Source: Bremia lactucae
Taxonomy: Eukaryota > Oomycota > Peronosporomycetes > Peronosporales > Peronosporaceae
NCBI RefSeq assembly: GCF_004359215.1
Contig: NC_090615.1
Location: 8,008,597 to 8,024,363 of the forward strand
Direction of reading: 5' to 3'
Length of the DNA: 15,767 bases
Positions 1-8,292 of the stretch are shown here, one piece after another. The notes below the pieces were generated by a model. The model had not been told where the DNA came from and did no database searches. It saw only the letters and a program-made list of their open reading frames with translations. Each line of letters starts with the position of its first letter. Position 1 is the first letter of the stretch. Made by a program: the position numbers and the translations under genes.

Positions 1-128
1 CTTCATGCGATGGAATTTAAAATGATGGATCTGACCAATCAACATCGTTTTAAAAAAATTAAGTGGTCACATAGCGACCATTCCATCCAATGACATTCAG
101 AGTGATTGTCGTTTAAGGGAGGGGTGAT
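1..128. other. No gene recognised; left flank of the palindrome
   Basis: I see no open frame with a recognisable motif here. The stretch abuts the palindrome that begins at 129. No target-site duplication is obvious when the bases before 129 are compared with those after 975. Confidence 0.5.
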
Positions 129-551
129 GTAACGGGGTGTATCGTTACATGAAATTAACACTTAAAGGTTGTTAATTAATATATTATCTAAAAGGTAGAT
201 AATATTTGGAGGATATTACTTTATTTAGTAATATCCTGTATTGTTATCCATAAATAGGTATAGGTCATTATATCTATTTTTTTCGCAGACTAATCATCTG
301 TAGGAGTAATCAAAGAGAGTTACAAGATAAGATAGATATAAGAATTCATTTACATGTTTAGTATTAGATTATAGTTAAGTCAGCATTCACAAAGATAGAT
401 TAAGAGACACTTAACTATATTTAATACAGTTTTCATTTGACCCTCTTAAGTTAACTTGTCTTACGGGAAGTCTTCGTCTGCACGTACAGTGTACGTCACC
501 TATCGAAAGGCACCACTCACAACTGAAGCAGTGTGAAGTGGACTTGCACTG
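129..551 (+). repeat. Left arm of the palindrome (unit U1a)
   Basis: This 423-nt arm pairs with 555-975. It starts with the GTAACG/CGTTAC terminal hairpin and ends at ACTTGCACTG beside the AAA loop. Bases 129 to about 438 align with 15458-15767. The arm is AT-rich outside the inner 80 bases. Confidence 0.85.
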
Positions 552-554
552 AAA

Positions 555-975
555 CAGTACAAGTCGACTTCGCACTGCTTCAGTTGCGAGTGGTGCCTTA
601 CGTTATTTCACGTACACTAGTACGTGCAGAGGAAGACTTCTCTTTAAGGTAGCTTCCTTAAATAGGGTTAAATGAAAACTCTATTCATATAATTAAGTAT
701 CTCTTCTATCTATCTTGTTAATGCAAACTTAATTATAATCTAATACTAAATATGCAATTGAATTCTTATCTTATTTTATCTGTATCTCTCTTTTGTTTAT
801 CTACAGCTGATTAGTCTGCGGAATAAATAGATTTAATGGCGTATACCTATTTATGGATAAGAATTCAGGATATTACTAAATTAAGTAATATCCTCCAAAT
901 ACAATCTACCTTTTAGATAATATACTAATTAACAACCTTTAAGTGTTAATTTCATGTAACGATACACCCCGTTAC
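555..975 (-). repeat. Right arm of the palindrome (unit U1b)
   Basis: This 421-nt arm is the reverse complement of the left arm. It begins CAGTACAAGTC at the centre and ends with the reverse of the terminal hairpin, ACACCCCGTTAC. It differs from the left arm by scattered substitutions and small indels, so the arms have been diverging for some time. Confidence 0.85.
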
Positions 976-1344
976 TCAGAAGACCTAATTTTTGGCATTT
1001 TATGTCTTCAATTCCTGGTATAACCGGCAGAGATAAAAGCGGTTTCAATTTGAAATCATTGGATTTGCCAATCATCATCGCGTCAATTCTTCCGAAGGGA
1101 ACTTAATGAGAACGCCATTTCAATGCGGCTCATGCGGGAACACCAAGCTAAACCAAATTACATTATCAAATTGCTCATTCGATATTCAATGACATGAACA
1201 TCAGTGAATATGTGCCGTAAAAGTGCTTCCAATCTCTTACTTCACCTCCTATCTCATGTGGTAGTGCCGTTAAAACGAGGCGCTTGGTTAGACAATTCAT
1301 AAACAATAAGTTTGAGAAACCTTCGCTTGCGCTATGTGGCTTTA
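976..1344. other. No gene recognised
   Basis: A minus-strand open stretch (1175-1453) crosses this region and contains a LTALPHE-like segment faintly reminiscent of copia gag proteins. The resemblance is too weak to annotate. The frame also runs into the MULE end at 1416, so its upstream part cannot belong to one gene with the rest. Confidence 0.3.
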
Positions 1345-1415
1345 TTACAGCGGGGTGTACCGTTTCATAAAGATTATTACTTATAAGATTAATAATAAAA
1401 GAAGAATAAAGATTA
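1345..1415 (+). repeat. Hairpin-unit U2, 5' piece (split by the MULE)
   Basis: It begins with a degraded terminal motif, CGGGGTGTACCGTTTCA, followed by ATTATTACTTA as in the copy at 15458. It breaks off at the 9-bp target duplication TAAAGATTA (1407-1415) and resumes at 3954. The two pieces together span about 418 nt, which matches the ~420-nt arm length of the palindrome. Confidence 0.65.
1407..1415. repeat. Target-site duplication of MULE-1, left copy
   Basis: TAAAGATTA directly abuts the left inverted end at 1416 and is repeated exactly at 3945-3953. A 9-bp duplication is the usual length for Mutator-like elements. Confidence 0.88.
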
Positions 1416-1457
1416 GGCGCGAGTATTGCCACAGACGTTTTGACTATTGCCACAGAC
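1416..1457 (+). repeat. MULE-1 left terminal inverted repeat (two subrepeats)
   Basis: Two tandem iterations of TATTGCCACAGAC, separated by GTTTTGAC, occupy 1416-1437 and 1438-1457. They are the reverse complement of the right end. Iterated subrepeats at the termini may be transposase binding sites, which is an inference. Confidence 0.85.
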
Positions 1458-1710
1458 AGAACATTTCTGATTGGCTAATCGGTAAATCACATTGTTTCTT
1501 GTTAACCTTAAATATTAAAACATTAATATCCTTCTCATTTCCTTGCTTTTCTCCCTACCTTCCTGCAATTTTAATGAGCCGCGCAATACAATCAGTTTTC
1601 AAGCATAAAATGGATTTCAATCACCCTGAGGATTCTGAGGTCAATGCTTAAAACAAATCGCTGCAGCCACCAATCGAACTTGTTATCATCAAAGATATTC
1701 TCGCGAAGCC

Positions 1711-3190
1711 ATGGAAAAGGCATTGAATGAATTCGCTGCCACCCCATGCTATGGGATTGTGACAAATTATCCTACAAGCAGCGTAGTGGACATAATACGG
1801 TCCATTACAAATGCGATCGGGTAGGGTTTTTACCGCAATCGGCGTGGTCTAAAGAAACGAACTAGAACACGAAAAACCTTAACAGCACTCGTCAGTTATC
1901 CTTTCAGCTTGAAAGCATTACAGGATGACCTGCATTGGACTTCTTGCGTGGTTGAAGAGGGTCATATCCATTTGCCATACACTAAAATGAGCGCTTATCC
2001 TGTCCACCCCAGACTCGGAGCAAAAATAGAGAGACAATAGTTGGGTTGTATGACTTTAAGGTCTCAACAAGAGACATTCAAACTTGTTTACGGAATGGTT
2101 ATGGACTTGTTTTGCCAAAAAAAACTGAACAACGTCCGTCAAGCTTCAGTTTTAAAAACTTTAAATGGTCGCACCCCAATGGATTTCCTTGAAAGAAATT
2201 TCGCGGCTTACAACTTTATGTGGAAACTATAGTGAGCGATGATGACTCCAAAGTTTACCAACTGTACTTTACCCATCTAAGATCTACGGAGCTGGGTCGA
2301 AGTCACAATGACATTTTCTTGCCACATACAAGACATTTGCTTTGAAGCTTCCTTTGTTGCATCTCGTTGGGTACTCGCCAATGTATAAAACATTTTCTGT
2401 CGCATTTATTTTCATGTCAAGCGAGAATCAATCCTCATACTCTTCAGCAATAAACTTCTTCCCATTGATTTATAAGGACAATGCTCCTCCAAAGTTCCTG
2501 TTGTTGATCGCGAGCTGGCACTAATTTTAGGATCCAAGAACACTTCCCAACTTCACATATTCTCTTGTGTGTATGGCATATGGAAATAATATAGTAAGAA
2601 AATGCAAAGTAGATTTTCCAAAAGAAGAAGAATGGACAGCCTTCATGAAGGAATGGAGGGCAATCATGCATGCAAAAACAGAAAGCTCCTTTGATGAACT
2701 ATGGAAGCTTTTTGAATCGCATGTCGACGGGGCAGTTATAAATACATTGTCGAAACATGGATTCCCTTTAAAAATGTTTGTGGCTTCTTGGACTGACCGT
2801 ATAACGCATTTTGGTCATACTGCAACCTCGCGCGGTGAAGGTGCTCACGACATGCTCAAGCAATAAATGCCAACTAGCATGAACAACCTCCTTTCGTGCT
2901 GCGAAAAACTTTACCTAGCTACTAATCTGGCAGAGCATGAGATGTCCCGACAGCGTCAGCAACTGAGAATGTGCAACAATACACAGCCAACGCCTCAAGG
3001 AATAATTTTCCAGGATATTGATTTGAATGTTTCATATTTTGCGATGAATAATATCTACGAACAGCTGAAAGATGCCCTTCGAACTCACCGAAAAAACAAA
3101 AAAAACGTCTATGCAGACCTTGTGGTAAAGAAGGGCACCGCTCGGACTCCAAAAAGTACAAGAAAAATATTAGCCTTGAAGTCCAGTTGA
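1711..3190 (+). pseudogene. MULE transposase pseudogene with FAR1-like zinc-finger domain
   Basis: The product would be a cut-and-paste DDE transposase of the Mutator-like family. Motifs appear in family order but in shifting frames. The segment at about 1690-1990 resembles a FAR1/WRKY-GCM1-type DNA-binding domain: YPFSLKAL at 1897, where the usual Cys is Tyr, then HIH at 1963-1971. At about 2250-2420 there is a stretch like the family's LYFTH...TYKT...PLLHLVGY...KTFSVAF, but the Asp expected before TYKT is missing. VDRELAL, with the second catalytic Asp, lies at about 2503. The Cys-x2-His region at about 2565 is disrupted. A long good segment follows at 2567-2866 with WTDRITHFGH and SRGEGAH, including the conserved Glu. 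A further frame at 2867-3190 continues the C-terminal region after an in-frame stop. At least three frame changes and stops make it non-functional. Confidence 0.88.
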
Positions 3191-3880
3191 ACAGGTTTCC
3201 TGAACTGACAGAGTACTATCTCCACAAGCGACTTGTGTGATTTATGCTGCTGCCGCGCAGATAGACGTCGTGGAATAGTATACATCGGGATTCGCTGTCA
3301 GCAATCACAAAGCCCAAGCGATCTCCGCTGATGTCGCGTCATGAAAAAGACCTCTATGTTCCGTTGATGCTGAAAAAAAGGCGTTGCAAGCTGCTTAATT
3401 GTGTTATACTGGTGTCGTTCACCGACATCATCCTTCCACCTATGTTATATCTTACGGGATGAAAGCCTCTATCACTGATCAAACACAAAACAGTATTCGT
3501 AGATTTCAAAGCGTCTATATTTTCGTTTCCTTAGATCAGTCTCCAATTATGTATTTCCGCTTTTCGGAATTACTAGAGTTACCCATGAAATCATGTAAAT
3601 TGTTTTGTTCGCTGTCATCTCCACTGTTTTGCCGTGCAAGGTTTTGTTTCTTCTCCGCCTGCAACAAATCGTGATAATTTTTTATAGGCTGTCTGCATTT
3701 ACTAAGATTTTTAAATCCTCTATGAGGAACTCCGTCTCACGGCGCGAATCACTTTCCTTGCACACATGAATGCGATTGCAGTTGTTCTAGTTTAATGAAT
3801 TTTACGTAGAACGAATACTATAGCCACGTTATCGACCAAGCATAATATTTTACACAGATTAAATCAATCAGAGGAATTTT
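3191..3880. other. MULE-1 3' region, no recognised gene
   Basis: This is the stretch between the last transposase-like frame and the right inverted end. An open plus frame at 3399-3674 shows no motif and looks like chance. It probably holds the decayed transposase C-terminus and 3' untranslated sequence. Confidence 0.5.
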
Positions 3881-3944
3881 GTCTGTGGCAATTGTCAAAC
3901 CGTCTGTTACAATAGTTAAAACGTCTGTGGCAATAGTCGCACCC
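3881..3944 (-). repeat. MULE-1 right terminal inverted repeat (three subrepeats)
   Basis: Three iterations of GTCTGTGGCAAT-like units (3881-3900, 3901-3921, 3922-3944) are the reverse complement of the left end. The middle copy has diverged (CTGTTACAATAG). The right end has one unit more than the left. Confidence 0.85.
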
Positions 3945-3953
3945 TAAAGATTA
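3945..3953. repeat. Target-site duplication of MULE-1, right copy
   Basis: TAAAGATTA is identical to 1407-1415 and directly follows the right inverted end. Confidence 0.88.
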
Positions 3954-4300
3954 TTGTCTTTATTTTTTATATTGCTAATATGTACCCTATACAGTAATAC
4001 TGTATTGACAATGTTACAGTTCTGTTCATCGATTAATTTAAGTAGTTGAATCAATCCCGTCGATTAGTGTCAGACAGTACTTAAAAAAGAAGTTCCGGCT
4101 AAGAGGTGAGCAATGAGTCGCAATACATAGATAATTAATAAAATAATATATTTAAAGGAGATAAAAACTTTATTATTTTAGATATGTTTCTTATTTCGCT
4201 TACACAAAGTCTTTCTTAGCATTTGCCTTCAGTTGCTATGACCACTATTCAGCATGAACCCTTTTCTGCACGTCGTGTACGTGAAGTACTCGAAGGCTCC
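3954..4300 (+). repeat. Hairpin-unit U2, 3' piece
   Basis: This continues the unit broken at 1415. It contains TGAATCAATCCCGTCGA, matching the middle block of U3 (TTAATCAACCCCGCGA at about 4486). It ends with the inner block CTGCACGTCGTGTACGTGAAG at 4267 and GGCTCC at 4300. The same inner block occurs in the palindrome at 479 and 629 and, inverted, in U4 at about 11739. Confidence 0.65.
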
Positions 4301-4327
4301 TTATGTTACGGAGGTACCGTAACATAA
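4301..4327. repeat. Perfect 11-bp stem-loop at the start of U3
   Basis: TTATGTTACGG pairs with CCGTAACATAA across the loop AGGTA. It occupies the position of the GTAACG/CGTTAC hairpin in the sister units. Confidence 0.85.
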
Positions 4328-4730
4328 ATATTTTTCCTAAAAAAGAAATAATTAATTTTAAGAGGAGATAAATGAAAAGAACGAATCATAATATTTTCTA
4401 TATTTGACTTAATCGTTCCAATATTACCAAATTTGTAATATTGAGGCCACAACGCATTACTTCTGCTGATAGGTTGTTTTAAGTTTAATCAACCCCGCGA
4501 ATCATTACAAGACACGATTAGACGGTGCGCATGGAGGCGCGTTGCATACTTAGTTACTAAAGATGGCAAGTCAGGAGAAAGAAGATCGTTGCGAAGGAGC
4601 TTATTATATGAATACAATTTTACTTTTTCTTTACGCTAAAGCCTTAACATGACCTCTAGTAGCTAATGTGCGACATCAGGTGCGTGCACGTGTCTGATGA
4701 TGAGAAAATGAAAAGTGAAGTGATATTAAA
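4301..4730 (+). repeat. Hairpin-unit U3, directly abutting U2
   Basis: It starts with a perfect 11-bp stem, TTATGTTACGG (4301-4311) and CCGTAACATAA (4317-4327), around a 5-nt loop. The block at about 4486-4550 (CCCCGCGAATCATTACAAGACACGA, here split over two phrases: CCCCGCGAATCATTAC then AAGACACGA) is the reverse complement of the middle block of U4 at 11899-11955. The end is indistinct and lies near the copia LTR at 4736. It has no coding content. Confidence 0.6.
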
Positions 4731-4735
4731 GGTAA

Positions 4736-4887
4736 TGTTAACGTGCTAGATGTGCTGCTTATCTTTGCTAGGCTTTCTGTTCGTTACTAACTTTCTCTTA
4801 ACTTCTTATACAGGCAGTACTATTGCAAGCCCAGTATCGTAAGAGTGGTCGGCCGAAACCACCACTATAAAACCAATGCAATTAACA
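4736..4887 (-). repeat. Copia 3' LTR (152 bp), minus orientation
   Basis: Read on the minus strand it begins TGTTAATTGC immediately after a polypurine tract and ends CACGTTAACA, giving the usual TG...CA termini with a short inverted repeat (TGTTAA/TTAACA). A TTTATAG stretch lies just inside the start. It directly follows the copia RNase H end. The possible 5-bp target duplication GGTAA at 4731-4735 cannot be tested because the other end of the element is missing. The 3' border is inferred from the TG...CA match. Confidence 0.65.
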
Positions 4888-4896
4888 CCCCTCTTC
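4888..4896 (-). other. Polypurine tract of the copia element
   Basis: On the minus strand GAAGAGGGG directly precedes the TG of the LTR. This is the expected position of the primer for plus-strand DNA synthesis. Confidence 0.7.
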
Positions 4897-4904
4897 GGCC
4901 GTCG

Positions 4905-6868
4905 CACCCACCGCGCTCTCTGCCGACGCATATCTTACTGCAGCTGAAACAATTCTCTTAGCTCCAGCATCCGTGGAGCGGGCAATGCTTTGGTCAGCAG
5001 GTCTACCAATCAGCCAATCAGCCAACAAGGGGTTTGATTTGATGTACTGCGGCTTAAAAATTCCTCGTTTGTGCAATCACAAATGATCTTAACGCTGACG
5101 TCCACATGCTTGGCGCAAGACATGCTGTTTTCGGCGTCGACATGTCAAATAGCTGCTTGATTGTCCATGAAAATATCAAAAAATATGCTCGTCAACCGGC
5201 TGCCCGATTTCTTGCAGCAGCTCCGGTCTACCTAAGAGCTCGCGCCCCACATGTGAGACCAAGGACATTCCAGTCTGCTTTTTGCAGATCCACAAGATAG
5301 CTGCCCCGTCAGGCGTTATCACTTCTCCAGATATCGACTTTCCGTCTGCCCTGTTGGCGGCGTTGTCAAAATCGCTCCAAGTCGCTATGGTAATCTTGTT
5401 TCCTTTTTGATGGTATTCATCTCTAGCTTAAGTTACTTTGTTGTCTTCAGGTATCGCACAATTCTTTTGGCTAGCTTCCAATCACTGACCTTGGGCTGAT
5501 TTGTGCGCCGTATCGCCTTGTGGACGGCGAAGCTCACATCGGGTCGGGTGCAACGAGATAGCCACAGAAGACTCCCCACGAACGACTACTGGAAATTGCG
5601 AATCGATGGCTCGTTGTCCGTTCCCCGGTGCGCCTTTAAGAATACATGGTTTTCGTCTGTGGCGTTGCTGTTGTCGCATACGGGCGAATGTACGCCGTTC
5701 GTGTTGACAAGCCCATGCTGTTTCTGAATTTCTTCGATAGAGGCTTGCTGGTCTCACATGTAGGTACAATCATTAAGCACCACACTCCTCTCCAAGGCCT
5801 TTATTGATAGCACACCCATGGCAATAAAAAAATATTAACCAATTCTCTCGTTGAAGCGGTCACCAATAAATCATTCTTGTAAACGCCTACCATTGTTGTT
5901 TTCGTATCACAAATTACAATGCTTTTAAAAGAGACAAATATCGCTCAAACATCGAGAAAAGCCAGCGGTAGCTAATTTCGCGTGTAGTCTTTCGCTGGCC
6001 TGCTTTAGGCCGTATAGTGATTTTGTAGTCGAAGTGCCAGCTTGCCCTTGAGCATACTTAAAATTTTGCGGGCCCATTGTCTGATATATTAATACCTTGA
6101 GGAACCGTCAGATAAATTTCCAAGTATTGTTCCTTCTTGGATTTCACATACGCGTTGGGGATATCGTAATGTCTAGCAAGTACCCTCCAATATAAAGCGA
6201 GAGGCAAAATTAACTTTACTGTGCTCATTTCCATCACGGCTGCGAAGGTTGACCCATAGTCCACGCCAAACACTTATCATTTCCGCAAGCTACTAAACGA
6301 GCCTTGAAACGCTCGATGGCCCCACCCGCATTCGTCTGGTTTCAAGACCCACTTTTTCTTCCAATCCAACTCAGCAACCTTCTTCCCTACCGACCTTGTG
6401 CGATGACGATCGGGTGTCCCAAGTCTTCTTCGTGCGCCTTTGTGCTTATGATTGCTGGAAACTAGCTTCAAAATATTGTTTTGTAAATTTTGCTTCTCCG
6501 ATAGCGTAACAACATTCCTTACGTGCTGTATCGCCACGACAATTTTGTCCAGTGGGATTTCGATGCGATAGCCTTTAATCTCGTCACTTTTGCCAATATT
6601 GATACCGGAAATTCCGCGCCCGCCCATGAACTTGTTGCCTTCGGTCCGATGCACCGTGCAGTGTGAGCCGAAAATGACTATATCACGAAAGTCCGGTTTG
6701 AATTGAGTTAGCATTTTTATCGGGGATTGCTGCCCAGCAATCGCCTTGCTCGGGCTGCGATTCAGTATGTACGCTCAATACTCTGCCACATTTCCTCAGA
6801 AAATCAACGGGAGACTGCATGCGTATACTATGCTCCGCACCATATTTATAACGGGCTAAAGTTGCCCT
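4905..6868 (-). pseudogene. Ty1/copia pol pseudogene (integrase end, RT, RNase H), 5' truncated
   Basis: Minus-strand motifs run in copia order from high to low coordinates. At about 6860-6700 is the end of the integrase core (NMVRSI, ILNRSPSK, SPIKMLTQF). At 6714-6277 is the integrase C-terminal/linker region (DIVIFGSHCTVH, SDEIKGYR). RT starts at 6273 with FGVDYGSTFAAV, then SLYGLKQA at about 6010. The catalytic YxDD appears as YKND at 5870-5881. GSLLW, RCTRPD and RIVRYLK follow at about 5430-5580. RNase H has TWSDFDNAA at about 5375, lacks the Glu-bearing STMEAE segment, and ends with LLTKALPAPRML at about 4985. Frame changes and stops occur throughout. Gag, protease and most of integrase are missing: the element is cut at about 6868, just before a gypsy LTR. 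It is certainly non-functional. Confidence 0.9.
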
Positions 6869-6870
6869 AA

Positions 6871-7300
6871 TGTTACACATTCCACGTTAAGTACACTTGG
6901 TGTAATTAAGGGTATGGCAAATTACTTAATTAAAGTAATTAGACCCCGCACTCGGGTGTGGTTCACATTTATGAACCAACCCTTTTGTATGTGATGCACA
7001 TGGGTGCATTCACATTAGGAGAGATAACGCCAAGCGTCATCCGTGATGACGGCTAACGTCAACCGTAACGCGAGGTGTCTAGAAAGATACGCTTGCAATA
7101 CATATTAAGTATTATCGATAGAGATGACATTTTGATTGGTAGATTTAGGCAATTATTTTTAATACGATTAAATACAAATCAGTCTGAAAAAAACTTCTTC
7201 CTACTTGGTAAGTGCGCACGAAGAGCCGGATTACCGCTCCCGTGACGACACTAAACTAAAGTACTTTGTGCGTTAGATGAGGTCGCTAACGCGCCCACCA
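6871..7300 (+). repeat. Probable 5' LTR of gypsy-1
   Basis: It begins TGTTACACATTCC exactly where the copia coding sequence stops, and precedes a plus-strand gypsy gag by about 0.5 kb. It is rich in small inverted repeats (five between 6920 and 7051). The 3' border is not determined: I see neither a clear CA end with a primer-binding site nor a second copy in the window. The LTR call rests on position and abrupt boundary and on my recollection of similar oomycete LTRs. Confidence 0.55.
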
Positions 7301-7461
7301 CAACTACCTCCATGCACGCAAGAGAAGCTGGTTAAACCGCTTCCTCGCTGTACTAGGGTGTGTGTCTAAGAAGAGCGTGGCCGCATTACGACGTGCCCGC
7401 CTACATTTGGTAGCACTTGAAATCCTTCCCACGACCCGCATCTCTTCGTGTGTACGTGAGG
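7301..7461 (+). other. Gypsy-1 leader between LTR and gag
   Basis: This short stretch holds no motif I can name. A primer-binding site is expected here, but I cannot identify one without a tRNA set. The gag frame is open from 7417, but the first ATG is at 7462. Confidence 0.35.
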
Positions 7462-8292
7462 ATGAGCCTCAATATTGATTGGGCTCATTTTCCCCACCTC
7501 TCCGAACATCATCGGGAGGTGGCAGGGCACATGGCGCAGGGACTTGGTGAACAAGCCCTGGCCAGGCTCCTGAGTAGTCCTCCGGAGCAACATGTTGCTC
7601 AGTTGGAGCAGTTTGACGCATTCGTGCTTGGTCAGCGGAAGGCCGCGTCCGAGGCACAGAGCCATGCTGTGGCGGAGTCCGTCAATCAGACTCAGGATGA
7701 GCTGAGGCATAAGCAGGCTCGGAGCGAGGCTCTCAACAGGACTGTTGATATGCTCTCTGCCCGGCCGCATCAGGTGGGGCCTATTCGGATGGACCCGCCC
7801 AAGTTCGATGGAACTGCAGCGCACACGATTGTCCACTGGATTTTAGCCGTGGAGCAATGCGGTGTCGCGCAGCTCATCGGGGACGACAGCCGGATGGTGT
7901 CGTACGCCATGTCGCATCTGCGCGGCAAGGCCTCAGAGTGGGCTTACTTGGCGCTTATGGCTGACAGAAAGGCGTTCCCCTCATGGGCGATCTTTAAGGA
8001 AAAGATTCGCGCCATGTACCAGCCGCCGAACAACAAAGTATTGCTTCAGGCGCGCTTCTTTGGAGCGCGACAGGCGATGCGATCTCTGCAAGAGTATATG
8101 CAAGAGATGCGCTCGCTGTCGGCGTCCATAACCGTAGGTCCGATTCCGGAGCACATTAAGGTGCCCACGTTTATGAACGGACTACGGCATGGCCCATCGC
8201 GACAGGCCCTTTTCAGAAAGGTGCCGTCGACAATGGAAGAGGCAACACAAATTGCCTTAGTTGAGAGCACTCCTACAACAGTACCTCGGTGA
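7462..8292 (+). CDS. Ty3/gypsy retrotransposon Gag (capsid-like), zinc knuckle shifted out of frame
   Basis: This frame of 276 codons encodes the structural protein that packages retrotransposon RNA in the cytoplasm. The ATG at 7462 opens MSLNIDWAHF. Residues about 30-110 are hydrophilic and Gln/Glu/Ala-rich, probably helical. Residues about 110-265 are a Retrotrans_gag-type capsid domain: KFDGTAAHTIVHWI, LRGKASEWAY, FKEKIRAMYQPPNN, ARFFGARQ, SLQEYMQEMRSLSASI, VPTFMNGLRHGPSRQ. The frame stops at 8290. In the next frame the sequence continues SYNSTSVIAWYKL towards a CCHC zinc knuckle at 8364, so a single-base loss near 8262-8272 has probably removed the knuckle from the product. An alternative is a programmed shift at this site, but I see no slippery sequence. 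It is the best-preserved gene of the window. Confidence 0.85.
   Translation: MSLNIDWAHFPHLSEHHREVAGHMAQGLGEQALARLLSSPPEQHVAQLEQFDAFVLGQRKAASEAQSHAVAESVNQTQDELRHKQARSEALNRTVDMLSARPHQVGPIRMDPPKFDGTAAHTIVHWILAVEQCGVAQLIGDDSRMVSYAMSHLRGKASEWAYLALMADRKAFPSWAIFKEKIRAMYQPPNNKVLLQARFFGARQAMRSLQEYMQEMRSLSASITVGPIPEHIKVPTFMNGLRHGPSRQALFRKVPSTMEEATQIALVESTPTTVPR

Larger units (their letters stand above)
129..975. mobile_element. Long palindromic (foldback) element made of two head-to-head LTR-like units
   Basis: Bases 129-551 and 555-975 are reverse complements of each other over almost their whole length, about nine bases in ten by eye, around a 3-nt loop (AAA, 552-554). Each outer end is the hairpin-forming motif GTAACGGGGTGTATCGTTAC. 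Next to the centre each arm carries a GGCACC/GGTGCC block and a CTGCACGTAC-like block. The same arm sequence recurs at 15458-15767, and more diverged single units occur at 1345/3954, 4301 and about 11660. There is no coding capacity. It could be a foldback or long-TIR non-autonomous transposon, or an inverted dimer of solo LTRs. The repeat structure is seen directly; the class is inference. Confidence 0.85.
1416..3944 (+). mobile_element. Mutator-like (MULE) DNA transposon, 2529 bp, decayed but with intact ends
   Basis: Both ends are inverted copies of a GCGA-N-TATTGCCACAGACG sequence (left from 1416, right ending at 3944), and exact 9-bp direct repeats flank the element. Inside lies a plus-strand transposase pseudogene of MULE type (about 1711-3190). 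The rest, about 3190-3880, is AT-rich with no recognised motif. The left end holds two and the right end three copies of a ~21-bp subrepeat. The element sits inside a hairpin-ended LTR-like unit that resumes after it, so it is younger than that unit. The transposase is too broken to work, but the termini could in principle be mobilised in trans by a related element. Confidence 0.9.

Noticed and set aside
8..1085. Loose similarity between about 15-47 and 1048-1080 on either side of the palindrome (both contain CCAATCA-CATCG after an AT-rich run).
   Set aside because: Only about three quarters of 33 positions agree and the neighbouring bases do not align. It is too weak to call a target duplication or segmental repeat.
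1175..1453. Minus-strand open frame of 92 codons.
   Set aside because: It runs across the MULE end and target duplication, so it is a chance composite. A faint copia-gag feel in part of it is not enough to annotate.
4882..5076. Minus-strand open frame near the copia 3' end.
   Set aside because: It is mostly off-frame from the true RNase H end (LLTKALPAPRML lies in another frame), so only the copia pseudogene is reported.
5482..5769. Overlapping open frames on both strands at 5482-5769.
   Set aside because: These are shadows of the copia RT, whose real frame reads GSLLW and RCTRPD here on the minus strand.
7366..7836. Minus-strand open frame of 156 codons opposite gag.
   Set aside because: It is antisense to a clear Retrotrans_gag coding sequence, and its long openness reflects gag codon composition.
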